A stretch of 64,000 bases of DNA from Chitinophaga agrisoli (GCF_008386695.1 NZ_VUOC01000001.1:1400347-1464346); one strand, 5' to 3'; shown: positions 27,526-36,297, numbered from the stretch's first letter. Numbers and translations are program-made. The notes: generated from the letters alone by a model not told the origin.

Positions 27526-27894
27526 TTTGGCCATCAAGTCCTCCACAAAATCAACGAGCGCCAAATAATAGCGGTCATTCTTTCGTATCTCCTCATCACC
27601 CCCCAGCCATATACTTTCCAGGATAGTTTTGCTAAATAATGACGGGTTGCTACTGGTAACCTTTGCAAGAGCAAGGGCATATGTATCGCGGTCTACTGAT
27701 CGCAGATAACATATCTTATTATCCACGTCATAGCCGAACACCTGGCCATACTGTTTTTTCCAGGCGCTTATCTGTTCCTCGCTTACCTGTCCGGTCATTA
27801 CAGGACGGGTAATCGCAGGAATAGTAGGCGCATTATCAGCCTGGCCACCCTGATTGCCGGGCATTAATGAAAATGTAGTTTTTTCTCCCTCCAT
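27499..27894 (-). CDS. Tail assembly chaperone, short form
   Basis: 131 residues, acidic and helical, with N-terminal Gly/Gln/Pro-rich residues and ISAWKKQYGQVFGYDVDNKI, then CYLRSVDRDTYALALAKVTS. Similar proteins occur between the tube and tape measure genes of Bacteroidota phages. It ends in KKKGTLREL just after the slippery site. Most ribosomes would make this form; a minority would make the longer form. Confidence 0.8.
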   Translation of the reverse strand: MEGEKTTFSLMPGNQGGQADNAPTIPAITRPVMTGQVSEEQISAWKKQYGQVFGYDVDNKICYLRSVDRDTYALALAKVTSSNPSLFSKTILESIWLGGDEEIRKNDRYYLALVDFVEDLMAKKKGTLREL

Positions 27895-27948
27895 GATTGT
27901 TTATATTGAATTGTTTTAATGAACGTTTAAGTAGTATATAAACAGCGC

Positions 27949-28380
27949 TTAAAGCTGCTTTTTGCGCAGGAAAATAAACGGCAGTGTAATCTCTTGGTAC
28001 TTATCATTTTGATTCATGCCGTCCTCAACTTCTTTAAACTCGCAATTAATCAGTACGTCTGTTGTTACCGGTATGAGTCCGTTGGGCTTATCGTAGACGC
28101 ACGTAATAGTTATTAACCTGCCGGGTAAGTCTATTACGTCCTCATATCCAGCCACCTGGGCCGCACGGCGTAGCGCATCGTGGTCGCTTTTGAGCATACG
28201 TAACTCCCCCTCATAGGATTTATTACCGCGCTGTATACCTTTCGGCTCATTGCCTTGCCCATAAACTACTTCTTTCTCCTGCGCCTTTTTCCACTTAAGG
28301 CCCCGCAGTCCGGATAATTCAAAAGCGCCAACGGCTACTTTCATATCGCAGTAAGCATATTCGTTGCTATCAAACGGCAT
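27949..28380 (-). CDS. Tail tube protein
   Basis: 143 residues. The beta-rich sequence AVGAFELSGLRGLKWKKAQE, then EVVYGQGNEPKGIQRGNKSY, is typical of Bacteroidota phage tube proteins and of the inner tubes of related contractile systems. It lies between sheath and chaperone. The protein stacks as hexameric rings inside the sheath. Confidence 0.78.
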   Translation of the reverse strand: MPFDSNEYAYCDMKVAVGAFELSGLRGLKWKKAQEKEVVYGQGNEPKGIQRGNKSYEGELRMLKSDHDALRRAAQVAGYEDVIDLPGRLITITCVYDKPNGLIPVTTDVLINCEFKEVEDGMNQNDKYQEITLPFIFLRKKQL

Positions 28381-28409
28381 GAGTGTAAAATTTGAACTGT
28401 TTTAAAATG

Positions 28410-29645
28410 TTATTCTACGGTCGGGCTGTACCCTAAATAGAGATTGATATAATCAAGGCTGCCTTTGGGTAACAGGCGAATGAATACATAAATAGTCCCC
28501 GTTTGTAGGAGATTGAAATTAGGCTGCTCTATATCCGCCTGTTCATATAACAATGCATACTGTGCAGGATCGGGATTAATAAGGCACTCGACAGCGGCAG
28601 AGCCGTCTGTTTTTTTGGATAACTGATTGCGCATTCCATCATCAATAGCCTGCTCAATGCCTATTTCCAAGGCCTTTTCCGCTACGGTGGAAAGTCTGCC
28701 ACCGGCAAAGACCTCAACATCGTCTTTTAGCTCCCTATAGTATGTAACGAATGCAATTCTAGTGGCGTTATCTATTACCCGTCCAAAGCGGAGATTGTTA
28801 TAGTCGTCTGTAGGGTCGCATAACGCGCAGTCGTAGGTGAACACGTAGCCGCTTGCACTTTTATTTTTTTCAATGGATATGTAGCGCTTTTCAAATAGAG
28901 TATCCAGGTCAGCGCCGGAGATAGCATCCACTGCAATAGCCCCAATCTTGACATTGGATGTTTCCGGTATTGGCAGGCTGCCGTTTTTTATACGGCCTAT
29001 GTTTCGTTGCGGCTCCACGGCGGCAGCAGCGCCCATTGCCAACATAGTGGCTCGTGCAGTACTGCCGTCAATGTTTGCGGCAACAATGAATCCATTACGA
29101 TTTAGAGAGGTGGCGTAGTTCTTCGCGGTAGCAGGATCAGCAAAAGCAAATCCCTCAACAAAATACCTGAAAGGCTTATTATCATCGAACCAGGTAGCAG
29201 ATAGCGTTTGCAAAGCGGTAACGGCGGTATGTACATCCTGGTCAAATCCATCCGTTACGGTAGGCTCGTATTCTTCGTCCGGGAATTTAATAGCAGCGAG
29301 TAGCCGCACTGTACCGGCTCCTAAACTAAGCACCTTATTTGCGTTCGCGGCAGCTCCCAGGGTTGTTAAGGTGGTAGCCGCTGCCATACAAAGCACATAC
29401 AGCTTCGTACCCTCCGGGGCGGCGGCGTAAAAGCCTTCGTTAATTGCTTTCACTACATCCTCATTACCTACCTGAGCGAAAGCCGTAGCTACCTGCGTTT
29501 TGGTTTTGACCATAAAAGCAGTACCGTAGCCTGCCACTGGTGCCACCGGTGATGCTATGAGTACGGCAGACACTCCAAAGTCGCTTGCAGGTTGGATGCC
29601 TAATCCGCCATTAGTAAGGAAAATTTCTACTCCGGGACGACTCAT
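28410..29645 (-). CDS. Tail sheath protein (DUF2586-like)
   Basis: 411 residues. Opens SRPGVEIFLTNGGLGIQPAS, then DFGVSAVLIASPVAP, the standard N-terminus of DUF2586-type sheaths. The C-terminal part TYYRELKDDVEVFAGGRLST, then IYVFIRLLPKGSLDYINLYL, carries the strand-exchange end. Presence of a sheath shows that the particle is a contractile (myovirus-type) phage. Confidence 0.88.
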   Translation of the reverse strand: MSRPGVEIFLTNGGLGIQPASDFGVSAVLIASPVAPVAGYGTAFMVKTKTQVATAFAQVGNEDVVKAINEGFYAAAPEGTKLYVLCMAAATTLTTLGAAANANKVLSLGAGTVRLLAAIKFPDEEYEPTVTDGFDQDVHTAVTALQTLSATWFDDNKPFRYFVEGFAFADPATAKNYATSLNRNGFIVAANIDGSTARATMLAMGAAAAVEPQRNIGRIKNGSLPIPETSNVKIGAIAVDAISGADLDTLFEKRYISIEKNKSASGYVFTYDCALCDPTDDYNNLRFGRVIDNATRIAFVTYYRELKDDVEVFAGGRLSTVAEKALEIGIEQAIDDGMRNQLSKKTDGSAAVECLINPDPAQYALLYEQADIEQPNFNLLQTGTIYVFIRLLPKGSLDYINLYLGYSPTVE

Positions 29646-29693
29646 CTTAAATATGAATTAAGTTTGAAAACATGTGTTACTACGTTAAACGGG

Positions 29694-30212
29694 TTACTTT
29701 TTTGTACCCTTGCTTGCGCCTTTTCCTGCGCTTTTAACGCCATCTTTTGCAGCTGATTTACCGGTTGGTTTGCTACTGGTAGCCGGGTTCCTGCTATCTG
29801 CCGTGGCAGAATCTGCTGCGCCCGTTGGTTCAACTCCTGGCTCCGGTTCAGTAGTTACAGGAGGTGCCGATAGTGCAGCTGCTTCACGGCCGAAAAGGGA
29901 CGCGGTTGTACCATCTCCAGGCGCAGGGGGTCCGTCCCCCTGTTCAGACGGCAAAGTAGATCCAGGGAGGGACGAGGGCGAAGGGTCGGTAAGTTCGGCC
30001 GTCATATGCTCCAGGTTGTTATAGCTCTCGCATTCTTCACGAGTAACGATAATTACCCGTTGCTGAGCGGCTACTTTAAAGGAACGGGCGTGGTTACCAG
30101 CCTGGTGATCCTTTTGGAACGCCTGGCCATCACTGGTAATATGAAATGCGTCAACGGACGGATAATTTGGAAATAGCTTAGATGCTATATCTATCGCCTG
30201 TATATTGTTCAT
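29694..30212 (-). CDS. Hypothetical phage protein with low-complexity C-terminus
   Basis: 172 residues. The first 80 form a compact domain (IDIASKLFPNYPSVDAFHIT; FKVAAQQRVIIVTREECESY) seen in Bacteroidota Mu-like phages near the sheath. The rest is a Pro/Ala/Thr/Lys-rich tail ending in a run of SAGKGASKGTKK. It ends 48 bp before the sheath gene. Role unknown; possibly head-tail joining. Confidence 0.6.
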   Translation of the reverse strand: MNNIQAIDIASKLFPNYPSVDAFHITSDGQAFQKDHQAGNHARSFKVAAQQRVIIVTREECESYNNLEHMTAELTDPSPSSLPGSTLPSEQGDGPPAPGDGTTASLFGREAAALSAPPVTTEPEPGVEPTGAADSATADSRNPATSSKPTGKSAAKDGVKSAGKGASKGTKK

Positions 30213-30222
30213 AACAAAAAAT

Positions 30223-30723
30223 TTACGGTAATTGAATAAAGCCTTTTACGGATGTTATAAGACGTTCACGGCGGCAGACCTCGTACCCCTCACGGCTTCC
30301 GCCGTCATTGGTGTTACCTTCAATAGTATGTACAATGCCGCCTTTCACGCTTTCTACGAATCCGGTATGGCCAACACCTTTACCGAAATCCATAATAAAT
30401 ATGTCGCCTGGTTTAACACCAGATGAACGCGCTATCAATCTCCGGCAGGTGGTGTTATTCCATTGTTGCAGCACACCTGCCGTTTTTACCAGCGGATTAC
30501 CCACCCCCGTTTCACTGGCAGCCTGCTGCACGCACCAGTAAACGAATGCCATACACCATGCATAACCAGGGCCTAACCCCACGCTTTTTAGGTATATTGT
30601 AACCTCCGGGCCGCCATTGCTACCCCGCGGGCTTTCTTGTACGCCATCTTGTGATAGTGCAACCCGCAGGGCGGCGGCGGCCAGGGTGATCTCAGAGGGG
30701 GGATTAATTATGGCAGTGTTCAT
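30223..30723 (-). CDS. Endolysin, CHAP-type amidase/peptidase (TIGR02594-like)
   Basis: 166 residues, no signal peptide. The papain-like CHAP fold is shown by PGYAWCMAFVYWCVQQA with the catalytic Cys at residue 57, GVGHTGFVESVKGG with the catalytic His at 119, and HTIEGNTNDGG with Glu135/Asn137. It cuts peptidoglycan at the end of the lytic cycle. A holin-like gene is 441 bp away in the same operon, so a lysis set lies inside the structural operon. Confidence 0.9.
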   Translation of the reverse strand: MNTAIINPPSEITLAAAALRVALSQDGVQESPRGSNGGPEVTIYLKSVGLGPGYAWCMAFVYWCVQQAASETGVGNPLVKTAGVLQQWNNTTCRRLIARSSGVKPGDIFIMDFGKGVGHTGFVESVKGGIVHTIEGNTNDGGSREGYEVCRRERLITSVKGFIQLP

Positions 30724-30728
30724 TACAA

Positions 30729-31160
30729 TTATTTGTTAGTGCTAAACCGAGCTTGTACAAGCAGGTCGTACACATTTTGAGCCTTTTGTTCATCATCCAA
30801 GGAGCGAGTAATAATACTGGCCACCTTATGAAATATTGCATCCTGCAAATCCGGGTTACGTTTCCTTACCTCGCTGATAAAACATTCCAATTTTGCCTCC
30901 AGGCTGTCAGCGTTTTTGCATGTGCTTTCCAGGTTTAGTACCTCTATGGCAATATTCAATCCCTGGATAGCCTTTACGCGGATAACTTCGTCCACATCAC
31001 CGGGAATGATGGCGGTAAGTATCTGAGCGGCCGGGTTGTCAAGCAATGATTTTAAAGTGGTGGTGATCTTTAAGGCGGTGTCAACGTTGCGTTCCATGTA
31101 GGAATCAAATTGCTTTAAAAGTGCCTTAATCTTTGTACGTATGTTAGTGCAGAAAGCCAT
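30729..31160 (-). CDS. Helical phage protein of the lysis region
   Basis: 143 residues, nearly all helix, no membrane segment, with a moderately hydrophobic middle (AAQILTAIIPGDVDEVI). Similar helical proteins lie between holin-like and endolysin genes in Bacteroidota phages. Only 5 bp separate it from the endolysin gene and 4 bp from the holin-like gene. It may be a lysis accessory, but there is no spanin-like signal or lipobox. Confidence 0.65.
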   Translation of the reverse strand: MAFCTNIRTKIKALLKQFDSYMERNVDTALKITTTLKSLLDNPAAQILTAIIPGDVDEVIRVKAIQGLNIAIEVLNLESTCKNADSLEAKLECFISEVRKRNPDLQDAIFHKVASIITRSLDDEQKAQNVYDLLVQARFSTNK

Positions 31161-31164
31161 GATG

Positions 31165-31344
31165 TTATTTTTTGTTTTTTAACTCTTTACGGATTTTCAC
31201 AAGGTTGTAAACAACAGATGTCACGCCGCTGACTACCGTAAGTGTAAACAGTATCTGTGATTGGCTGATACTTTGCATAAACCCACCCAGCCAGGTGATT
31301 GCACACATCGTCCAGCTCGCCCCATCTGTTTGAATTTGTTTCAT
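31165..31344 (-). CDS. Small membrane protein, probable holin
   Basis: 59 residues, from an ATG at 31344 to a TAA at 31165. One hydrophobic stretch (ILFTLTVVSGVTSVVYNLV) may combine with a second weak one (WTMCAITWLGGFM). A strongly basic C-terminus follows (KIRKELKNKK), a common class of holin. It lies directly upstream of the helical protein and endolysin in the same operon, which supports a lysis role. Identified from position and shape only. Confidence 0.65.
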   Translation of the reverse strand: MKQIQTDGASWTMCAITWLGGFMQSISQSQILFTLTVVSGVTSVVYNLVKIRKELKNKK

Positions 31345-31380
31345 TAAAAATTGCCTTAATGGTTACTGAAATGGTGCTTA

Positions 31381-31791
31381 CTATTCATCCCCACGCCTTA
31401 ACAGGGCGGCGTTAATCTTCGCCTGCATGGTGCCGGATGTGATTGACCGCGCACGGTAACTGTTGTAATAGGTATTTGTGAAGAACCAGGTACGTTTATT
31501 ATTCGCCTGGTTGGCGAGTGTCAGCGTATCAGTAACCGAATCCCAATTGAACCCGTCAACAGTTGCCTGAATAAATACCGAACCGGCAACCGTGCCGCTG
31601 ATCTTGTCAACGGATACCTGTATGGATTTAAGATGTGATCCGATTGAGTTAAAAGACAGATATGCCGTATCTGCATTGGTCAGTGTGTCTGAGGCGGTAA
31701 TTCTTTGTACCTGGTTGACCACTTGCGCCTGACATTCAAAGGCGACAGCCACCAGCATAGATACAGCTGATAATATGAGTAACTTTTTCAT
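31381..31791 (-). CDS. Exported hypothetical protein in the prophage head cluster
   Basis: 136 residues from the ATG at 31791; an upstream in-frame ATG at 32007 would overlap the capsid gene by 152 bp and is unlikely. The N-terminus MKKLLILSAVSMLVAVAFEC, then QAQV, is a clear signal peptide. The mature part is beta-rich (SIQVSVDKISGTVAGSVFIQ; TWFFTNTYYNSYRARSITSG). It lies between the capsid and holin-like genes. It could be a capsid decoration, but the signal peptide points to the periplasm, so a lysogen-protection or receptor-modifying role is as likely. Confidence 0.72.
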   Translation of the reverse strand: MKKLLILSAVSMLVAVAFECQAQVVNQVQRITASDTLTNADTAYLSFNSIGSHLKSIQVSVDKISGTVAGSVFIQATVDGFNWDSVTDTLTLANQANNKRTWFFTNTYYNSYRARSITSGTMQAKINAALLRRGDE

Positions 31792-31855
31792 GAAAGCGTT
31801 TTGAGCGGTGTTTGAGTAATAATCTAAGCGAGAAAGGCGGGCAAGGCCGGGCGCA

Positions 31856-32926
31856 TTAAGCGGCCGGCTTGCCTTGTATGATGTTATAAATGCCTTTTCC
31901 ATCTTGACGGCGCACACGGCCCCCTCCCATAACCAGGGCGCTGTGAATATCACCGAAGTAAAGCGGGTTGTTTGTATCCTGGAATAGCTTCTTAGCACCC
32001 AGGGCAAACGCCACTACATTTTTCTGCCAGGCAATGCAGCCAAGGTTATCGTTTGGCCCGATAGCGGCCCCTAAAGCCTTAATCTCGCTATCTTCGTCTG
32101 CTGCCAATACTGAGCTGCGGGTAAGTACGTTCCAGCTATGTATCTTGCCTACGATGCCGTTTGCCGCGTCTACCATCTTGGAGAAATCACGCTGCATGGT
32201 TTCAGAAAGGCTATCATAGAAAAACTCAAACATGTTATCGTCAATCAGGACGTAACGGTCCTGTTTGGGAACATCATCAACATTGGCCTTAACCATCAGC
32301 TTTGCAAGGTCTTTGTGGTGAAAGCCAAAACGATTTCCTACCTGTCCATCTACAGGGCTAACCTGAGATGCCTGCGGGCCACCAGTAGTGGCAAAAGGAG
32401 TACCATTGATTGCCCATTTGATAATCATATCATCAGCTACCACCTGGTCCAGCTCCTCCATGTGATCGCCTAAAACGCTATCCTGCTTGGAGTAAGATAA
32501 ATCCACCTCATCAATATTGGGAATATGTGTAGGGTCCGTTGTGTATTCGTCCAGTGCATAAAGTACATCGCCATCATTGCGTCTAACGGCAACAGCAGGA
32601 AACTGATTACGGTTTTTAACCACGTTAGGACGTGCGCCCGGTTGCGGAATATGTATAATGCGGCCAGTGCCATCTGCGTATTGGCTATCGTCATACGCAA
32701 ATCGTAAAAACGTGTTATCGCGGTAGAACCGCTCCATGATGTATGATGCCCAATGCTCCAGCACTAAGCCATTGGCAACGCCTTTAGGCATAGGCACCGG
32801 CAGGAAATTCAATAACAGGAAAACGCCCGCTACAGCAATAAATGGAATGTGCCAAAAAGCGGAGATTGCACCCGCCATAACGATCATACCCAGGAGACTA
32901 TAGAAAAGACGCAAGAAATGTTTCAT
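31856..32926 (-). CDS. Major capsid protein with N-terminal hydrophobic helices
   Basis: 356 residues. Residues 55-356 read as a capsid protein of the type found in Bacteroidota phages (EHWASYIMERFYRDNTFLRF; YTTDPTHIPNIDEVDLSYSK; DLAKLMVKANVDDVPKQDRY; KNVVAFALGAKKLFQDTNNP). Residues 5-45 are two hydrophobic helices (LRLFYSLLGMIVMAGAISAF; IPFIAVAGVFLLLNFLPVP). The whole is one uninterrupted frame after the protease gene. Such a membrane-like segment may guide procapsid assembly at the membrane and be cut by the protease. Whether the helices stay in the mature capsid cannot be seen. Confidence 0.85.
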   Translation of the reverse strand: MKHFLRLFYSLLGMIVMAGAISAFWHIPFIAVAGVFLLLNFLPVPMPKGVANGLVLEHWASYIMERFYRDNTFLRFAYDDSQYADGTGRIIHIPQPGARPNVVKNRNQFPAVAVRRNDGDVLYALDEYTTDPTHIPNIDEVDLSYSKQDSVLGDHMEELDQVVADDMIIKWAINGTPFATTGGPQASQVSPVDGQVGNRFGFHHKDLAKLMVKANVDDVPKQDRYVLIDDNMFEFFYDSLSETMQRDFSKMVDAANGIVGKIHSWNVLTRSSVLAADEDSEIKALGAAIGPNDNLGCIAWQKNVVAFALGAKKLFQDTNNPLYFGDIHSALVMGGGRVRRQDGKGIYNIIQGKPAA

Positions 32927-32986
32927 ATAATTCTGATTAAAGTTTAAGAGTAATTTTAGATTGGCGAAAGGGAGGCGTTAGGCTTT

Positions 32987-34027
32987 TTACTTATATTCTA
33001 CCCCGTGGGCTTCCTTATACTTTACTTTAAAGCCCTCCAGGTTGATCTCTTTAAGACGGGCTAACTTACCGTCCATCCAAAGTTGTTTGCCGGACAACTT
33101 CATTAGCTCAGCGGATTCGGCTGCGCTAGTCTCGCCTCCCTTCAGCTGTAACTCTTGCAGGCTCTTGTAGGGCTTCATGGTATCAATAAGCGCTTTGGTA
33201 GCATCAAAATTTGACTGAGCCAATTGTAAGTATGTATCGCGTTCTTTTGCGGTGAACTTGCCATCGGTAATACCACCGTCCACTAGGTCGGTACGTGCTT
33301 TCTCCGATTGCGCTTTCTCCATATCGTCCACTTTCTTTTTAAGCTCCGTGTTTTCAGTTGTGAGCTTTACATTAGGTGCAGCGGCGGAATTGAGTGCGTC
33401 CAACTTCGCGTTAATCTCTGCATCTGTGGCAGATTCAGGGAGGCCCAGCTTTAAGGCCAGTATTTTTTTATCCATTTCAGAACTATTTTTTTCAGGTACT
33501 AAACTGCTGAGGTATGTAAGGACTTCCGCCTGGCTATTGGAGTCTACACTGGAGAGGCGTAGCATCTCACCCGCACTATTGCGCATGGCAATTGCATTCC
33601 GGCAGGCTGGTATGTCAACGATAGAGCCTTCGCGTAATCCCCACTTAGTAATCGTAGGGCCGCGCTGTCCAGCCACTTTTAGGGCATCATCGTCACTTAC
33701 GGCTATCGGGTCAATCCAAACACTGGCGGCGTTTAAGTATTTACCTTTTACTTTACTCTCTATCTTTTGCGCAAACTCATCATTATCATCAAACTCCGGC
33801 TTTGCCATCAATCGGCCACCCTCTATACGTATATCATACCATCTGCCAATAGGGAGCAATACGTCATTGGTAGGTTTTTCCCAACCTTCATTCCCACGTA
33901 AGTGCAGATATAACATAACCGGGTTTTCCTTAAACCCATCCAATACGGCCCCGGTCATTTGAACACGGTATCCGTAATCAACTACGCTCTCATCGAGTAA
34001 TACAAAGTCAAGATCAAGTTTAGCCAT
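32987..34027 (-). CDS. Prohead protease, HK97-like, with C-terminal scaffold (Mu gpI-like)
   Basis: 346 residues from the ATG at 34027 (AKLDLDFVLLDESVVDYGYR); an ORF start at 34090 adds 21 non-family residues. The N-terminal half resembles prohead serine proteases (MLYLHLRGNEGWEKP; KGKYLNAASVWIDPIAVSDD; REGSIVDIPACRNAIAMRNS), with His and Ser in the expected places. The C-terminal half is charged coiled coil (LTTENTELKKKVDDMEKAQS), typical of a scaffold. It would trim itself and capsid N-termini, and the capsid gene is next. Confidence 0.82.
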   Translation of the reverse strand: MAKLDLDFVLLDESVVDYGYRVQMTGAVLDGFKENPVMLYLHLRGNEGWEKPTNDVLLPIGRWYDIRIEGGRLMAKPEFDDNDEFAQKIESKVKGKYLNAASVWIDPIAVSDDDALKVAGQRGPTITKWGLREGSIVDIPACRNAIAMRNSAGEMLRLSSVDSNSQAEVLTYLSSLVPEKNSSEMDKKILALKLGLPESATDAEINAKLDALNSAAAPNVKLTTENTELKKKVDDMEKAQSEKARTDLVDGGITDGKFTAKERDTYLQLAQSNFDATKALIDTMKPYKSLQELQLKGGETSAAESAELMKLSGKQLWMDGKLARLKEINLEGFKVKYKEAHGVEYK

Positions 34028-34197
34028 GTGTAAGTATTGCCGTTTTCGTTTTGACATAGCAAAAATGCAACGGCTGGAAACCCTTGCCAAATGGGGGTTT
34101 TACTGGACGGCACTATGTGACGCATGTAAAGTGAATATCTGCCGTGTCATTGTTTTACGAATTGCCGGACAGCCCGTACTGATAGACATTTGCTTAC
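34028..34197. promoter_or_regulatory. Divergent late control region
   Basis: This 170-bp gap lies between the leftward capsid/tail block and the rightward terminase/portal block. I see no TTTG-N19-21-TAnnTTTG promoter on either strand. An imperfect inverted pair TGACATAG (34052-34059) / CTATGTGA (34113-34120) and the hairpin AAACCC/GGGTTT (about 34079-34101) are present. Late genes of Mu-like phages usually need a phage-made activator, which would fit. Confidence 0.45.
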
Positions 34198-34752
34198 ATG
34201 AATGCTAAGAGTAAACCGAAAGCAAAACAACAGAAGGCCGTAAGAGGGAAACCAAAAGGCCCAGCTAAAGCACGGCCAAAGGCGGCAACCGAACGTCCTG
34301 CCAGACAGGACATAGACCGCAAAAAGAAACTGGCCTATACCCTATATGTAGAAAATGGATTTGAGCAGAAAGTAATAGCAGAGATAACAGGCATTTCTGA
34401 GCAGAGTATCAGTGCATGGAAAAGGGCCGGTAGTTGGGATGTAGATAGACATGAGGCCCGCATGGGATTTGACCAGCAGCGGCGTAACATTTCCCGCATC
34501 ATTAGTACCATGTTAGAGCAGATAGACCAAAGGAAGCCGCCATGTAATGTACCGGATAGCAAAGAGAGCGATACATTAAATAAACTGGCAGATACTGTTA
34601 AGAAGCTACAAACAGAGCTATCCTACGCCCACAAAGCGGAAGCCGGAAAACAGTTTATTCTATTCATTCAAAAAGTACATAGCCAGGAAAAAGCAATTGA
34701 AATAGTTGAGCTATGGCACGAATTTATAATGCAGTCTAATGATCAGCGATAA
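34198..34752 (+). CDS. Terminase small subunit-like protein
   Basis: 184 residues. A very basic N-terminus (KPKAKQQKAVRGKPKGPAKA) is followed by a helix-turn-helix (EQKVIAEITGISEQSISAWK, then RAGSWD) and a helical C-terminus. Mu-like phages have a DNA-recognition subunit just before the large terminase, and this fits in place, size and fold. It overlaps the large subunit gene by 14 bp. Confidence 0.75.
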   Translation: MNAKSKPKAKQQKAVRGKPKGPAKARPKAATERPARQDIDRKKKLAYTLYVENGFEQKVIAEITGISEQSISAWKRAGSWDVDRHEARMGFDQQRRNISRIISTMLEQIDQRKPPCNVPDSKESDTLNKLADTVKKLQTELSYAHKAEAGKQFILFIQKVHSQEKAIEIVELWHEFIMQSNDQR

Positions 34753-36295
34753 ACAAGCGTTAATTGATTGGGAGAAATTCAGGCAAAACGTTCGTAAAAG
34801 CACGCCGGTTAATCTTTCTGAAACAACTGAGGAAAAAGTTAAGCGTATAAAGGATTTAGAAAGCGATCCGCAAGCCTGGAAAAAGTATTATTTCCCGCAG
34901 TACTGTAAATACGAATCTCCGGATTTTCACATTGAAAGCTCAGAGGCTCTTTTTGAAAATTTTTCCGGCAGGAAACACTATTACATTGTACGGAGCTGGG
35001 CGCGGGGATTAGCAAAAAGCACTGTAACAATGATGGATATCCTTAACCTGGTAATGACCTGTAAATTACGTTTCATCGTGCTTACATCCAGTACATGGGA
35101 TGCCGCTACTAACTTTATAACGAAATATCAGGTACAGCTGGATAGCAACCAACGGTTGATTAATGATTATGGTTCGCAAGAGCTACCAGGTAGTTGGGCA
35201 ATAGGGGATTTCACCACTCGTAAAGGTGTACGCTTTCTGTCTGTTGGCGCGGGGCAGTCCCCACGTGGGGAAAGCAATGAGGAAATAAGACCGGACTGCA
35301 TCATTTGTGACGATTTCGATACCGATGAGGATTGCCGAAACATTGATACCATCAACAAAAAATGGGATTGGTTTGAGAAAGCATTGGTTTTTACAGTTGA
35401 TGTATCGTCACCGTACCTTATTATTTGGAATGGCAATATCATAGCTGAAGATTGTTGTGTAGTAAGAGCCGGGAAAATATCAGATCGTTATGAGGTAATT
35501 AATATCCGGGACGCCGCCAATAGATCAGTTTGGCCCGCAAAGAACAGTGAGGAGGATATTGATTATCTACTGAGTATTGTTAGCTATGAGTCAGGGCAAC
35601 AGGAATACTTTAATAACCCTATACGCGCAGGGAGAGTATTTAAAGAGTTAACATATGGTGATGTTCCCCCAATTCAATCATTACCATTTATTGTGATATA
35701 TGCAGACCCTAGCACCTCTAATAAGGACCGGCCCGCGCTAAAGTCAAAGCAACAAAATAGCTGCAAGGCTGTAGGGATAATTGGCTCCCCTGACGGCATA
35801 AAGTTTTATGTGTATAAAGTTTTCGTTGATATAGTCACTAATAGTGATTTCATAGACTGGTTATATACTTGCTACCTCCTCATTGCCAATAAGACACAGC
35901 AATACGTTTTCATCGAAAACAATACACTACAAGACCCATTTTATCAGCAAGTATTTAAGCCTCTGATAGCCGAACGCGGGAAAGTGTTTAGACCTAAAAT
36001 CATGCTCCCTATTACACCTGATGAGCGGATTAAGCCGGACAAGTATTTCCGCATTGAGGGGAATTTAGAACCTCTTAACCGGAATGGCCAGTTAATTCTA
36101 AATATAGCCGAAAAGGATAATCCACACATGAAGCGGCTGGAGGCACAATTTAAATCAGTAAACCCTAACAGCAGAACAATGGACGGCCCGGATATGGTGG
36201 AGGGAGGGGTATTTAAAATACGCGAAAAAATAAACGCTACCAATCCCCGCTCTATGGTATTGGGCAAAAGATCACCTAACCAAAAACGCTTTTAA
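34739..36295 (+). CDS. Terminase large subunit (Mu gp28-like)
   Basis: 518 residues. The ATPase half has a degenerate Walker A (RSWARGLAKSTVTM) and a Walker B (PDCIICDDFDTDEDC), with adenine/arginine-finger regions around FIVLTSSTWDAATNF and SVGAGQSPRGESNEE. The nuclease half shows FIVIYADPSTSNKDRP and FIENNTLQDPFYQQVF. It pumps DNA into the prohead and cuts it. Walker A carries AKST rather than GKS/T, a variant also seen in other terminases. Confidence 0.9.
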   Translation: MISDKQALIDWEKFRQNVRKSTPVNLSETTEEKVKRIKDLESDPQAWKKYYFPQYCKYESPDFHIESSEALFENFSGRKHYYIVRSWARGLAKSTVTMMDILNLVMTCKLRFIVLTSSTWDAATNFITKYQVQLDSNQRLINDYGSQELPGSWAIGDFTTRKGVRFLSVGAGQSPRGESNEEIRPDCIICDDFDTDEDCRNIDTINKKWDWFEKALVFTVDVSSPYLIIWNGNIIAEDCCVVRAGKISDRYEVINIRDAANRSVWPAKNSEEDIDYLLSIVSYESGQQEYFNNPIRAGRVFKELTYGDVPPIQSLPFIVIYADPSTSNKDRPALKSKQQNSCKAVGIIGSPDGIKFYVYKVFVDIVTNSDFIDWLYTCYLLIANKTQQYVFIENNTLQDPFYQQVFKPLIAERGKVFRPKIMLPITPDERIKPDKYFRIEGNLEPLNRNGQLILNIAEKDNPHMKRLEAQFKSVNPNSRTMDGPDMVEGGVFKIREKINATNPRSMVLGKRSPNQKRF

Positions 36296-36297
36296 AT

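Noticed and set aside
29642-29833. 63-codon minus-strand frame
   Set aside because: It lies in the low-complexity tail of the gene at 29694 and just reflects its repeat-like composition.
31792-32007. Longer start for the exported head-cluster protein
   Set aside because: It overlaps the capsid coding region and hides a clear signal peptide.
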